Below are positions 46,306 through 55,700 of a stretch of DNA of 64,000 nt, piece after piece (position 1 is the stretch's first letter; each line of letters begins with the position of its first letter). Origin of the DNA: Thiomicrospira microaerophila. GTDB taxonomy: Bacteria; Pseudomonadota; Gammaproteobacteria; Thiomicrospirales; Thiomicrospiraceae. The stretch covers positions 62,001-126,000 of the forward strand of contig NZ_JYNN01000001.1 in assembly GCF_000934765.1 (NCBI RefSeq), given 5' to 3'. The notes under the pieces were generated by a model. It was not told the DNA's origin and did not search any database. It worked only from the letters and a program-made list of their open reading frames with translations. The translations under genes were made by a program, and so were the position numbers.

Positions 46306-47700
46306 TTATTCAATTTTAGGGATATCCTGAACTAATTCAAGCTGGGCGCGTTCAACCAACGCCTCAGGCAGCTCTTTTTGCACTAAAACGCCAAGGTCTT
46401 TAAACTCGGCGGCTTGTTTAATCAGGTTTCCACGGCCAGTATAGAGTTGTAAGAAGGCTTTGTCATAGGCCTCTTTGGCCTTATCTAATTGAGTGCCGAC
46501 CCCTTGTAAGCTAGCAATAAATCCGTTGAGTTTATTGTAAAACAGTTCAGCACGTCGCGCCAGTTCGGCGCTATGGGTGTTTTGTTGTGCAAACCGCCAT
46601 AGCTGGCGCACGATTTGCACCGAGCTGAGTAAGGTGGAAGGCGTGGCAATCAGTAGATTCATTTTCATCGCTTCCTCGAGCAAACTGGGTTCCGCCTTAA
46701 TCGCCTCGACGTAAGCGGATTCAATCGGCACAAATAAAATCACCACTTCGGGGGCGACCAGGCCTGGTAGTTTAAAGTAATCTTTATCCGATAGTTCTTT
46801 CATGCGATCTCGAAGCGCTTTAATATGGGCTTTTAACGCATCGCTCCTTGCGCTGTCGCCTTGTGCATTGACCATCCGACTATAGGCATTGAGCGAGGTT
46901 TTGGCATCCACGACTATATGCTTATTACCCGGTAAATAAATCACTACATCAGGTCGTTGACGCCCTTGGTCGCCTTGAATCGATACTTCACGTTGGTAGT
47001 CTCGCGGCGACACGAGCCCGGCGGATTCTAACACCCGCTCTAAAATCATTTCGCCCCAGTTGCCCTGCGCCTTGGTTTGACCTTGCAGCGCTTGAGTAAG
47101 CTGGTGGGCTTGATCGGATAAATTTAGGTTAAGTTTTTGCAAATTCTGTAATTCAAATTTCAGCGCCAAACGCTGTTCCGTTTCCGTTTTTTGAATTTGC
47201 TCAACTTGGGTTTTAAAGGCTTTGACATCCTGATGAAATGGCGATAACAAACTTGATAAACTGGTTTCAGTTTGTTGTTTAAATTGTTGATTGTTATTTT
47301 CAAATATAGCACGTGCGAGTTCCGAAAACTCCTGTTTAAGTCGTGTTTGTTGTTGCTCAAATTGTTGCTGTTTTTCTGCCAATTGGCTCTCTATGCGTCC
47401 CAGCGCAATCTCTACCTCTGTTTTCTGTTGTCGTGCGCTTTCGAGCGAGCAAGTTAGCGCCGCTGATTGGGTTTGCCAATGGTGTTTTTCAGCTTGCGCT
47501 AAGGCTAACTCGGTGGTTAATTGATGCTGTTTTTCCAACCAGGCCTGGTTGGCTTCAGCCAGGTTTTGCTGTTGTTGTTCCAGCGTGTTTTGCGCGGCTT
47601 GGAGCTGGTTTTTATGTTGTTGCGCTTGCTTCCAAAAATAGCCTGCCAAGCCGAAGGCGCTTAACAAGCCTATCCCGATAGCGACTTCAAATCCTGTCAT
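46306..47700 (-). CDS. rmuC: DNA recombination protein RmuC
   Basis: RmuC-family proteins limit inversions at short inverted repeats. An N-terminal membrane segment (IGIGLLSAFGLAGYFW) is followed by a long coiled coil (about 30-190) and the nuclease-like RmuC domain (GNWGEMILERVLESAGLV, RPDVVIYLPGNKHIVVDAKTSL, VEAIKAEPSL). The 464 residues are standard. It overlaps the cation transporter gene by four bases. Two palindrome copies encode LPGLVAPE and NQAWLEK. Confidence 0.93.
   Translation of the reverse strand: MTGFEVAIGIGLLSAFGLAGYFWKQAQQHKNQLQAAQNTLEQQQQNLAEANQAWLEKQHQLTTELALAQAEKHHWQTQSAALTCSLESARQQKTEVEIALGRIESQLAEKQQQFEQQQTRLKQEFSELARAIFENNNQQFKQQTETSLSSLLSPFHQDVKAFKTQVEQIQKTETEQRLALKFELQNLQKLNLNLSDQAHQLTQALQGQTKAQGNWGEMILERVLESAGLVSPRDYQREVSIQGDQGRQRPDVVIYLPGNKHIVVDAKTSLNAYSRMVNAQGDSARSDALKAHIKALRDRMKELSDKDYFKLPGLVAPEVVILFVPIESAYVEAIKAEPSLLEEAMKMNLLIATPSTLLSSVQIVRQLWRFAQQNTHSAELARRAELFYNKLNGFIASLQGVGTQLDKAKEAYDKAFLQLYTGRGNLIKQAAEFKDLGVLVQKELPEALVERAQLELVQDIPKIE
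46757..46770. repeat. Dispersed palindrome copy, GACCAGGCCTGGTA
   Basis: 12 of 14 match with the inner 12 bp intact. Inside rmuC, read as LPGLV. Confidence 0.88.
47537..47550. repeat. Dispersed palindrome copy, exact AACCAGGCCTGGTT
   Basis: Exact copy inside the coiled-coil part of rmuC, read as NQAWL. Confidence 0.95.
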
Positions 47701-48686
47701 AGTTTTTCCTGTTTTAATAAGCCATCACCGACATCGGCCATCATGGTTTCGCCTGTAGCGATATGTTGCCATTTATCTTGCTGGGTAAATACGATATCCA
47801 TCGCAATAAATGGATATTCCTTGCGGAAAGCTTGGTAAAGCTGCTCTCGCACCTCGTCAAAGGCTTCAATACTATCCAATGAACTATCCGCACTGACTTT
47901 AAAATAAATATGCACCAACAAAAAGCGCCCCGTCACCACCAAACGCAATCGATATCCGTTATGCCTGTCTTGGCCAATTACCGCATCAATCAGGTCACGA
48001 ATATTGTCTTCAATATCCTCACCAGGATGCTTGCCGACGATTTCATTCCACGCATCACGCATAATGCTCAGCGGCACGATAACAATTAACAACACCAACA
48101 CGATCACCATCAGCGGATCAAAATAAGGAATCCAGGGCGCCCATTCGGTATCCTGTAATAAATAGGCCGCGACAAACACCAGCAACATCGCCGCTGAAAT
48201 ATAGCCATCCACCCACCAGTTTTTGGCATCAACCAGCGCTAAGGGTGACTGAGCACGTTTGCCCAGGCTACTCACCACCCAAGCCGAGGCAAAACAGCCA
48301 ACGGTCGCAAGCAGCGCATAGATAATCGCCATATCCAGCACCACCGCTTTACCGCCGCCATACAAGGCTGCAAAGGCATTAAACAAGGCAAGCGCCAAGA
48401 GTGTAATGATCATCAAGCCCTTCGCCAGATTAATCATGGGCTCATACATCCAATAACCAAATGGATACTCATCATTACTCGGTTTCATCACCAACTGGGA
48501 AACACGAATCGTCAACAAGGCAATCAGTAAATGGATAAACGAATAGAGCCCATCGAGCATAATGGCATCGGAGGCACTGACAATCGCGAATCCCACGCCA
48601 ATAATCACCATAAATACATTGCCCCAAACGGAGAAATTAAGGGCACGTTTTTCGAGTTTATTAAGAAGGACCTGGTGGCTTGACAT
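47697..48686 (-). CDS. Cation diffusion facilitator family transporter
   Basis: The 329-residue protein has about six membrane segments and a C-terminal cytoplasmic domain (about 215-315). SASDAIMLDGLYSF and LVDAKNWWVDGYIS contain the paired aspartates that coordinate the metal in CDF transporters. Typical substrates are Zn2+, Fe2+ or Mn2+; which cannot be told. It shares an overlap with rmuC, while hemJ lies 18 bp upstream. Confidence 0.85.
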   Translation of the reverse strand: MSSHQVLLNKLEKRALNFSVWGNVFMVIIGVGFAIVSASDAIMLDGLYSFIHLLIALLTIRVSQLVMKPSNDEYPFGYWMYEPMINLAKGLMIITLLALALFNAFAALYGGGKAVVLDMAIIYALLATVGCFASAWVVSSLGKRAQSPLALVDAKNWWVDGYISAAMLLVFVAAYLLQDTEWAPWIPYFDPLMVIVLVLLIVIVPLSIMRDAWNEIVGKHPGEDIEDNIRDLIDAVIGQDRHNGYRLRLVVTGRFLLVHIYFKVSADSSLDSIEAFDEVREQLYQAFRKEYPFIAMDIVFTQQDKWQHIATGETMMADVGDGLLKQEKL

Positions 48687-48704
48687 CTTTAGAATTTCAT
48701 CCGA

Positions 48705-49124
48705 TTAAAAGGGTTTAAGCACCACAAGCACCAGCAGTGCGAAGGTAATAAACAAGGGGATTTCATTTGCCCAACGGTAATACACGCCGGAATGGTCTAG
48801 GTGCCCTGCTTGCATTTCCATCACACGTTTTCTCGCCCAGAAATGGTAGATAATTAACAATACGACCATCAACAGCTTTGCATGCAACCAGCCGCCACTA
48901 AACCCGAAGCCAAACCATAGACCAAAACCGGTAATTAATGTCAACACCATCATAATAGACATAAAATTCCACAGCTTGCGCGCCATAATCGCTAAACGAT
49001 CAACCTGTTGCCCCGCCGCTTGACCTTCAACGAAATGGACAAAAATACGCGGTAAGTAAAAAATACCTGCCATCCATGACATCATAAACAATAAATGAAA
49101 CACTTTTACCCATAAATACGCCAT
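48705..49124 (-). CDS. hemJ: Protoporphyrinogen IX oxidase HemJ
   Basis: HemJ carries out the penultimate step of heme synthesis in many proteobacteria lacking HemG or HemY. The 139 residues have four membrane segments and the N-terminal KVFHLLFMMSWMAGIFYLPRIFV, with the conserved histidine, and a closing LKPF with conserved lysine. Size and motifs fit well. Divergent from slyD. Confidence 0.88.
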   Translation of the reverse strand: MAYLWVKVFHLLFMMSWMAGIFYLPRIFVHFVEGQAAGQQVDRLAIMARKLWNFMSIMMVLTLITGFGLWFGFGFSGGWLHAKLLMVVLLIIYHFWARKRVMEMQAGHLDHSGVYYRWANEIPLFITFALLVLVVLKPF

Positions 49125-49222
49125 AAATCACTCCATTTCTATCAATTCATTACAAGAACGCTTTTTGAATCGGTATGATACTCCACTGGAAAAAAATTTT
49201 TACTGTTAACCAAGGATTTCTG

Positions 49223-49705
49223 ATGAAAATTGAAAAAAACAAGGTCGCTCAAATTGACTACACCCTCACCAATTCACAATGTGAGTTATTGGATAAATCA
49301 GATGGCGAAGCGCTGGCTTATCTGCACGGTCATCACAACCTGATTGACGGGTTAGAAGCCGAGCTAGAAGGGAAATCAGCCGGTGACAAATTCACCGTGA
49401 AAGTCCCTGCCGCTAAGGCTTATGGTGAAGTTGAAGATTTTTTAATTCAGCAAGTGCCCAGTGACTTATTTGAAGGTGTTGAACAACTTGAAGTCGGCAT
49501 GCGTTTTGAAGCGCAGTCAGATCAAGGAATGCAATCGGTTGAAATCACCGCGATTGATGGCGACATGGTTACCGTTGACGCTAATCACCCGCTGGCGGGT
49601 CAAGACTTAACCTTTGAAGTTGAAGTTATTGATGTGCGCGATGCGAGCGCCGATGAAATTGACCATGGTCATGCGCATGGTGTCGGCGGCCATCAGCACA
49701 ATTAA
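49223..49705 (+). CDS. slyD: FKBP-type peptidyl-prolyl isomerase SlyD
   Basis: The protein (160 residues from the ATG at 49223, with AAGGA 7 bases upstream) has the FKBP halves VAQIDYTLTN and YLHGHHNLIDGLEAELEGK, the inserted flap, and NHPLAGQDLTFEVEVIDV. A histidine-rich, metal-binding tail (DHGHAHGVGGHQHN) marks it as SlyD. SlyD helps nickel handling and folding. It converges with the cyclic-nucleotide-binding gene across a short gap holding two palindrome copies. Confidence 0.92.
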   Translation: MKIEKNKVAQIDYTLTNSQCELLDKSDGEALAYLHGHHNLIDGLEAELEGKSAGDKFTVKVPAAKAYGEVEDFLIQQVPSDLFEGVEQLEVGMRFEAQSDQGMQSVEITAIDGDMVTVDANHPLAGQDLTFEVEVIDVRDASADEIDHGHAHGVGGHQHN

Positions 49706-49718
49706 TTTAAGTCAATAC

Positions 49719-49732
49719 AACCAAGCCTGGAT
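49719..49732. repeat. Degenerate palindrome copy, AACCAAGCCTGGAT
   Basis: 11-12 of 14 match, immediately before the exact copy at 49734. Confidence 0.6.
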
Positions 49733-49733
49733 C

Positions 49734-49747
49734 AACCAGGCCTGGTT
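49734..49747. repeat. Dispersed palindrome copy, exact, intergenic
   Basis: Exact copy between the convergent slyD and cNMP-binding genes, one base after a degenerate copy, forming a near-tandem pair. Confidence 0.95.
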
Positions 49748-49782
49748 ACAAAACAGCCTCAAAACAGCCTATGACGCGCACC

Positions 49783-50589
49783 TTAATCCTTCGCAAATCG
49801 AACCGCGTTTTTGCGTCTTAGCTTGATCGCTTCAGGCGCTATTCGACCAGATGCGATGGCCGCGATGATTTTTTTATAATCTATCTTCAACTCGTGCGCT
49901 AGCTCCATTAAATCAAAATATTCAAAATCTACCGAATCCAATAGTCTAATGGGTTTATCAACATGGAGTTTTTGTTGCACCAAGCGCATCATGTGTGAAG
50001 GATCAAAACTAACCACTTCTTCGCTGACAAGGTCTGTCACTTGAATCGCTCTAAGCGAAATCAGTTCATCGATTATAAGGCGAATAGCCTTATCATCTAA
50101 ACCCGCAATCAATTCCGCCTGCTCAAATACCCATTCGGTTGTAAGGTTACGTGTTCCTGCTAAACTTTTATGCAATAAAATTAATAAATTTGCCAAAGAA
50201 AGTAAAGGCGGTGTTTTAGCGGTGTTTTTAATCGCCACTTCATTCAACAAACGCATTCGCTTAACCAACGCACTAATAATCGCCTGCACCAAACGTGGCA
50301 AAGAGGCGATCAACTTGTCCAAATACGCCTTGTCAATTTCATACAAATCCGTATAGCCCATGGATACCGCTGATGCCGTGCGCGGCATATTGCCAATAAT
50401 CGCCATCTCACCAAAACAGGTTCCGGTTTTTAATTCAGCCAGTACCACCTCTTTTTCCTTGTAATAGGATAGAATCTTTACACCCCCTTTACGCACAATA
50501 TACGCTTTTTCGCCAGGATCACCTTCATGGAAAATCACTTGCCCTGGTTCAAAGGTTAATATCTTTGGTTGTTGCGGTGTGTCTGGCAT
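49783..50589 (-). CDS. Cyclic-nucleotide-binding domain protein with C-terminal helical region
   Basis: Residues 10-115 form a cNMP-binding domain (FEPGQVIFHEGDPGEKAYIV, CFGEMAIIGNMPRTASA), whose FGEMA-x-PRTAS pattern is the phosphate-binding cassette. The remaining 150 residues are helical and have no clear Crp-type helix-turn-helix, so DNA binding is not certain; the last part (LAHELKIDYKKIIAAIASGRI) might be a weak one. Ligand and targets are unknown. It stands alone between slyD and rbgA. Confidence 0.75.
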   Translation of the reverse strand: MPDTPQQPKILTFEPGQVIFHEGDPGEKAYIVRKGGVKILSYYKEKEVVLAELKTGTCFGEMAIIGNMPRTASAVSMGYTDLYEIDKAYLDKLIASLPRLVQAIISALVKRMRLLNEVAIKNTAKTPPLLSLANLLILLHKSLAGTRNLTTEWVFEQAELIAGLDDKAIRLIIDELISLRAIQVTDLVSEEVVSFDPSHMMRLVQQKLHVDKPIRLLDSVDFEYFDLMELAHELKIDYKKIIAAIASGRIAPEAIKLRRKNAVRFAKD

Positions 50590-50612
50590 AAGTATTCCTC
50601 AAAAGAAGTGAA

Positions 50613-51548
50613 TTATTTTCGGTTCTTTTTTGTACGGGCTTTACGTTCGGCATCGCGTTGGGCTTTGAATGCGGTTTTTTCCTGTTCAATTTTCTGCGCC
50701 CTTTCAACTTCAAGCGCGACACCTGCTGGGGTTTCTAGGGTGTAGGCGCCTAATTTGCTATCGCGCAGCTCGTTAATCAGAATCCGGCTCACCTTATCCC
50801 AATCGACTGAGCCACCTTTGCCAACACAACCGCGCTTTTTGCCTATCGCTATCAAAAGATCTTCATCATGCTCGGGTAGAGGGCTTAAACCATAACGCGC
50901 TTCAAGCCGCTCAGGATAGGCTTTTAATAAAAAAGCGGCGGCAAACAATGCAATATCAGGGAACTCAAATGCAGTGTCCTTGATGCCGCCGGTGATGGCC
51001 AAGCGATAACCCGCTTCTGGTGGCGTCAGCTTGGGCCATAAAAACCCAGGGGTGTCGGTTAAGTAGAAATTATTAGCGAGTTTAATTTTTTGTTGAGATT
51101 TTGTCACGCCCGCTTCATTACCGGTTTTAGCAATCGTGCGCCCGGCTAGGGTATTGATCAGCGTCGATTTACCCACATTCGGAATGCCCATAATCAGCGC
51201 CCTTGCTGGGCGTATATTAAGATCACGTTCGCCAATTAACTCCACCGCCAACTTGAGCAAGGCTTTAATTTGCTCTGGATTTTGGTGACTGATCGGAATC
51301 GCACGAATTCCCTTTTGCTGTTCAAAATAATCCACCCATATTTGGGTGACAACTGGATCAGCCAAATCGGCTTTATTAAGAATTTTGATGCAGGGTGTAT
51401 CCCCACGCAAGCCATTAACCAGAGGGTTTTCACTCGAAAACGGAATTCGCGCATCGAGCATCTCGATAATCACATCGACTTGCGGCATCACCTCGGCGAT
51501 GTCTTTACGCGCCTTGTGCATGTGTCCTGGAAACCAATTGATGGCCAT
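50613..51548 (-). CDS. rbgA: Ribosome biogenesis GTPase YlqF/RbgA
   Basis: A circularly permuted GTPase: G4 (NKAD, about residue 57) comes before G1 (GIPNVGKSTL, about 122) and G3 (DTPG, about 170). The opening NWFPGHMHKARKDI is the YlqF/RbgA signature. RbgA acts late in 50S assembly. The 311 residues end in a basic tail (RKARTKKNRK). It lies just downstream of the jet operon on the same strand, 51 bp beyond jetD, and could receive read-through. Confidence 0.93.
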   Translation of the reverse strand: MAINWFPGHMHKARKDIAEVMPQVDVIIEMLDARIPFSSENPLVNGLRGDTPCIKILNKADLADPVVTQIWVDYFEQQKGIRAIPISHQNPEQIKALLKLAVELIGERDLNIRPARALIMGIPNVGKSTLINTLAGRTIAKTGNEAGVTKSQQKIKLANNFYLTDTPGFLWPKLTPPEAGYRLAITGGIKDTAFEFPDIALFAAAFLLKAYPERLEARYGLSPLPEHDEDLLIAIGKKRGCVGKGGSVDWDKVSRILINELRDSKLGAYTLETPAGVALEVERAQKIEQEKTAFKAQRDAERKARTKKNRK

Positions 51549-51599
51549 TATTTTTCTCTTTTTTTAAAGTAAGATATCGCTGTTTAAAGTATTAACGGG

Positions 51600-52766
51600 T
51601 TAATTTAAATTGTTTAATAGCCAATTATAGGCGATACGCTCTTGCTCTAGGCGGATATTCTTGCCAAAAGCACCTTGCTGAAGTTTTTGATAGAGCGCCT
51701 GCTCATCTGAAGTAAGCTGGGTTAAGTTAGCCTGAGTCGGTTGGGGTTCTTGCCCACAAAGAGGATGATGCGCCAACAAAGTCGCTTCATCCATCAACAG
51801 GCTTTGTGCTTGAGGTAAGACATGACGAAGCTGGTTAAGAATTGCAAAACCATGGGTGTCGATATCACCCCAATAGTGAATCGGCAAATCTTTTAACCAG
51901 GCCAACTGTGCCCAGTGTTCAAATCCAAACCCCTTGCCAAACAAAATCAAACTGTTAGGCCTGTCTGGAAACGCAAGGAAATTCACCTTGTTTTCAGTGA
52001 TATAAACCTGCTCAATAGCATAATGAGCAGGGTCAAAATCGCGCCATTCGACAAATGGCGCGCTAAACGTTTTAAACCCCTGTAGCGATTGAGTTGGATC
52101 TAATAAGCGCGCTTGCAACTGTTCAGCCTGATCCAAAAAACCATAGCGCGCACAAAACTGTTTGGTTCCGCTAAAACTAGACTGAATCTGTTCGGGCGCT
52201 AAAACCAAATCCAAACAGCTGGCTAACACCGCCTTATGCGCTTCCAAAAACTTGCTATCCACCTCGGCTAAGGGTACCTGGCGCAAATAGATAGCGGGCT
52301 GTGGATGGGCTAAACGCCAACGAATAAAAGCGATGATCGACAACCAGGCCTGGTTATCATAAGCCAGCAGCTTGGCCGCTTGTTTTTGACAAAAAACCTT
52401 TAGCATCGGAAAAGCCTGAAGCAGTTGTTTCGCCTGTTTTCTGTAGTGCGCAAGCTCAGCCGTTCTGTTTAAAAACTGAGCCAAGGTGTCAATATTTTCA
52501 AATATAATCGCTTGCGGCAGGTCATTTTTACCCAAACTGGTACGTTTGGTTTGCCATTCAATCACAAAGGGCGGGTTATTGCGTTGCGCATAGGTTTGCA
52601 CCCAACGCTTAACGGCCTCAAAATCCTGCAAAATCTGTTTATCCGTCGGTGGTTTTAAACCTATTTTTAAAGGAAAAAAACCGGATTCGCTGCTCAAACT
52701 GTCGGGCAAATAATGCGTCAACCAGCGTTTAGCCAACTTGCTTTTGATATCAGAAAGCGGTGTCAT
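51600..52766 (-). CDS. jetD: Wadjet subunit JetD (DUF3322/DUF2220)
   Basis: JetD is the topoisomerase-like nuclease of the Wadjet anti-plasmid complex, which cleaves circular DNA after loop extrusion by JetABC. The N-terminal DUF3322 part covers about residues 1-190. The C-terminal DUF2220 part is a TOPRIM-like fold: ITENKVNFLAFP near 258-270 carries the acidic residue and HYWGDIDTHGFAIL near 298-310 the DxD pair. I start at the ATG at 52766, seven bases beyond the jetC stop; a longer frame opens with TTG. It is the last gene of the operon. A palindrome copy encodes NQAWL. Confidence 0.88.
   Translation of the reverse strand: MTPLSDIKSKLAKRWLTHYLPDSLSSESGFFPLKIGLKPPTDKQILQDFEAVKRWVQTYAQRNNPPFVIEWQTKRTSLGKNDLPQAIIFENIDTLAQFLNRTAELAHYRKQAKQLLQAFPMLKVFCQKQAAKLLAYDNQAWLSIIAFIRWRLAHPQPAIYLRQVPLAEVDSKFLEAHKAVLASCLDLVLAPEQIQSSFSGTKQFCARYGFLDQAEQLQARLLDPTQSLQGFKTFSAPFVEWRDFDPAHYAIEQVYITENKVNFLAFPDRPNSLILFGKGFGFEHWAQLAWLKDLPIHYWGDIDTHGFAILNQLRHVLPQAQSLLMDEATLLAHHPLCGQEPQPTQANLTQLTSDEQALYQKLQQGAFGKNIRLEQERIAYNWLLNNLN
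52342..52355. repeat. Dispersed palindrome copy, exact AACCAGGCCTGGTT
   Basis: Exact copy inside jetD, read as NQAWL. Confidence 0.95.
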
Positions 52767-52773
52767 AAATAGA

Positions 52774-55700
52774 TTAACCTTTGGCTTTATCTCGGTACTG
52801 TTCAATCGTTAGATTACGCAATAAAGATTCACGTCCCTCGCGGTTGGTTACAAAACCGACATTGGCAACATAGGGCTCAATCACATGGATTTTTTGTTTT
52901 GGCGTCACAATCAATAACTGCAAATTGAGCTGTTTAAACAACTCCAAACCAAAACGTGCTGAATCATCAGATCCACGTCCAAACGCCTCATCAATCACGA
53001 CAAAGCGGAAGCTGCGCGATTTAACCTCACCCCACTCCAAGCCAAATTGATAGGCCAAGCTGGCCGCCAGTACGGTATAGGCGAGTTTTTCCTTCTGCCC
53101 ACCTGATTTACCCGCCGAATCGCTGTAGTGTTCGTGTTCCGTATCGTCTTCACGATAACGCTCTGACGCCGAGAACTGATAGAAATTGCGCACATCAGTG
53201 ACCTTGGCTGTCCAGCGTTTATCCAAATCAACCAGGCCCTCGCGGCCAGCAAAGCGATCAATCAGCGCCTTAACCTGCAAAAACTTGGCTTCGCTGTACT
53301 GTTCGTCTTGCGAACCCGTTAGGGTGTTTTCGGTGCAAACCTCTAGTTCTTGATAAAAGGCTTTAATTTCCGCATCGAGATTAGGGGCTACTTCGAGTCG
53401 AATAAAACGCCCAGGATTGTAATCAATATCGGCGAGTGACTGGTTGATTTTGTCAATCCGCTCTTTAATTTCCAGCTGCGCCTGTTTAAGCTGCACCTTG
53501 AAATGCGAAATTTGGTTAATCGTGTTTTGGTTCAACTGCTCCTTAAATCGCGCCTCAAAACGCGGCAAATCATCCGACATCAGCTGGTTGAGCAAGCTTT
53601 CAAATTCACTCAAGCCGGCTATATCGGCTGAAAAATCCTTGGTTTCAGCTGGATAGTCATGGCAGAAATCATTAATGCGTCCAACCAGCTTGGTTTGCAA
53701 CCGCTCCAGACTCGCGCGCAATTTATTGATTTCGTATTGAATTTTAGCCCGCATATCGCTTTGACGCGGCTCAATACTCTCAACACGCTGCGCGTGCAAT
53801 TGCCAATCCGTTTGCACTTGGTTTAAGGCATCGCGTAAACCAGCCGCGAACCGCCCTGCTTGTGTTTGCTGTGCCAATAGTGCCTGTGTCTGGCTTAAAT
53901 CAGCCGCCAGCGCGTCTAGTTTGGATTGAATATCACCCAGCTCACGATGACGCTGGCTCAAACCGTCTTCGGTTTGGTGAATGTCTTTCTCTAAAGCTTC
54001 AAGCTGCTGTTGTAACAGCTTAAGCTGGTCATGACTGGCTTCTAACTCGGCTTTTTCAGCGAGCAGTTTATCGAGTAGGCTCACCCATTTTTGCCAATTC
54101 AACTCCTCAAAATCTTGATACTGCCCCAGCTTCGTTAAGGCGGTAAACTGCTGCTTTAACGCTTGCGCTTGCTGCTTAAGCTTTTCGAGTTCAGATACCC
54201 GTTTGAGCATCGCTTGTTGCAAGCCTTTCGCTTCTTGCTCTAAGGCGGCTATTTTGTCTTGGTTTGACCAGCCCAATACATAAAAACGTCGATCATTCAA
54301 AGCACGACGGTCGTCTTTCTCGTGACGTTGATCACCGGATTTAACCTGACCTTGCAAGGTCACCGCTTGCTTTTCACGCCGAAAATCCACTAAGGACTCA
54401 CAACATGCATAATCAAACCGCTTAGCCAGCTGCAGGGTCAAATAATCATAAAATTCGCTATCCGGCTTAATCGACAGCTTGCGTACTAAGGATTGGGGGT
54501 GCAAGCTAACCAGGCCTGGTTGCTGGGCATCGGTTTTCACCCGATAATAAACCAAGCGCCCTTTTAATTGCGTGCGCTCCACCCAATCAGACACAGCGGC
54601 ATAATGTCGCTCTGGCACCAACAGCGATAGCGCAAAATTATGCAAAATACGCTCAATCGCGCCTTCCCAGGCCTGGTCTTCTTCGCGAACTTGCAATAAC
54701 TCTCCGACAAACGGCATGTCTGCCTCATCCAAATCCAGCGCCTGACACAAGGCTTGGCGAATGAGAATTTGGCTCTCATCAATATTGTTTTTGCGTTTTT
54801 TCAACGATTGGATTTGATTGTCCAACTCGCTGTAGGCTTTACGCTGATGACGAAACTCAAATTCCAACTCTTGCTGTTGATGCTGACATTCGATTTGCTG
54901 TTGCTCAACCTGCGTGGCCGCTTGGTTAATCTCAACACGGGTTTGCGCAAATGCCACGCCATCCTGCGGCAACCCCAAGCTCACCTGTTCAATTAAATGC
55001 TGATAATCTTTCGACTTACGCTCGCATTTTTGTTTGGTCACCTGGGCTTCAGCAATCGATTTTTGCAATGCTGCTAGACGATCACCGCCCTGATCACTGA
55101 TAGCTTGTTTTAGCGCATCGCGCTGGGCTTGTTGGTCTTGCTTAGTCTGTTGAAACTGTTCAATTTGGGCTTGAGCGCGGATTAAATCGGTTTGTAGGCT
55201 TTGCTCACGCTTTTCTAATAACGCTGATTTTTGTTCAGCAAAAAAGCCTTCAAGCGCCTCACGCATCGCTTCCCAGTGCGCCTGTTCGGTTTGTAATCCA
55301 GTATAACGCTGGCCATCTGCCACCATCGGCGCTAACAATTCCACCTGATGCTTGGCCTTCAGCACGAGCTGATGGGCTTGATTCAGATCATCAAAATGAC
55401 GAATTAATGCCTCCACTTTCTGCGCCGACTGGGTTTGCTCAAGCATATGTTCACGCACAAAGTCAGTCAGATTGCCCACCTGCTTCATCGACACGGTTTG
55501 ATGAAATAGTTCTAGGGCCTGTTCATTCTTTAAGCCAAAGCGTTTACGAAAACCGCCGGCATAGTCTTTGTAACTGTCAAACAATTCGATTAATTGGCTG
55601 TCACGCAAACGCTTGCGCAACGCATTCATGTCTTTGCCGAAATTGGAAAAATCTTCGACTATGCTTAACGCTTTGTCGGCCACCACAAAAAATTTCGCCG

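Noticed and set aside
53230-53242. AACCAGGCCCTCG in jetC as a palindrome copy
   Set aside because: Only the left half matches.
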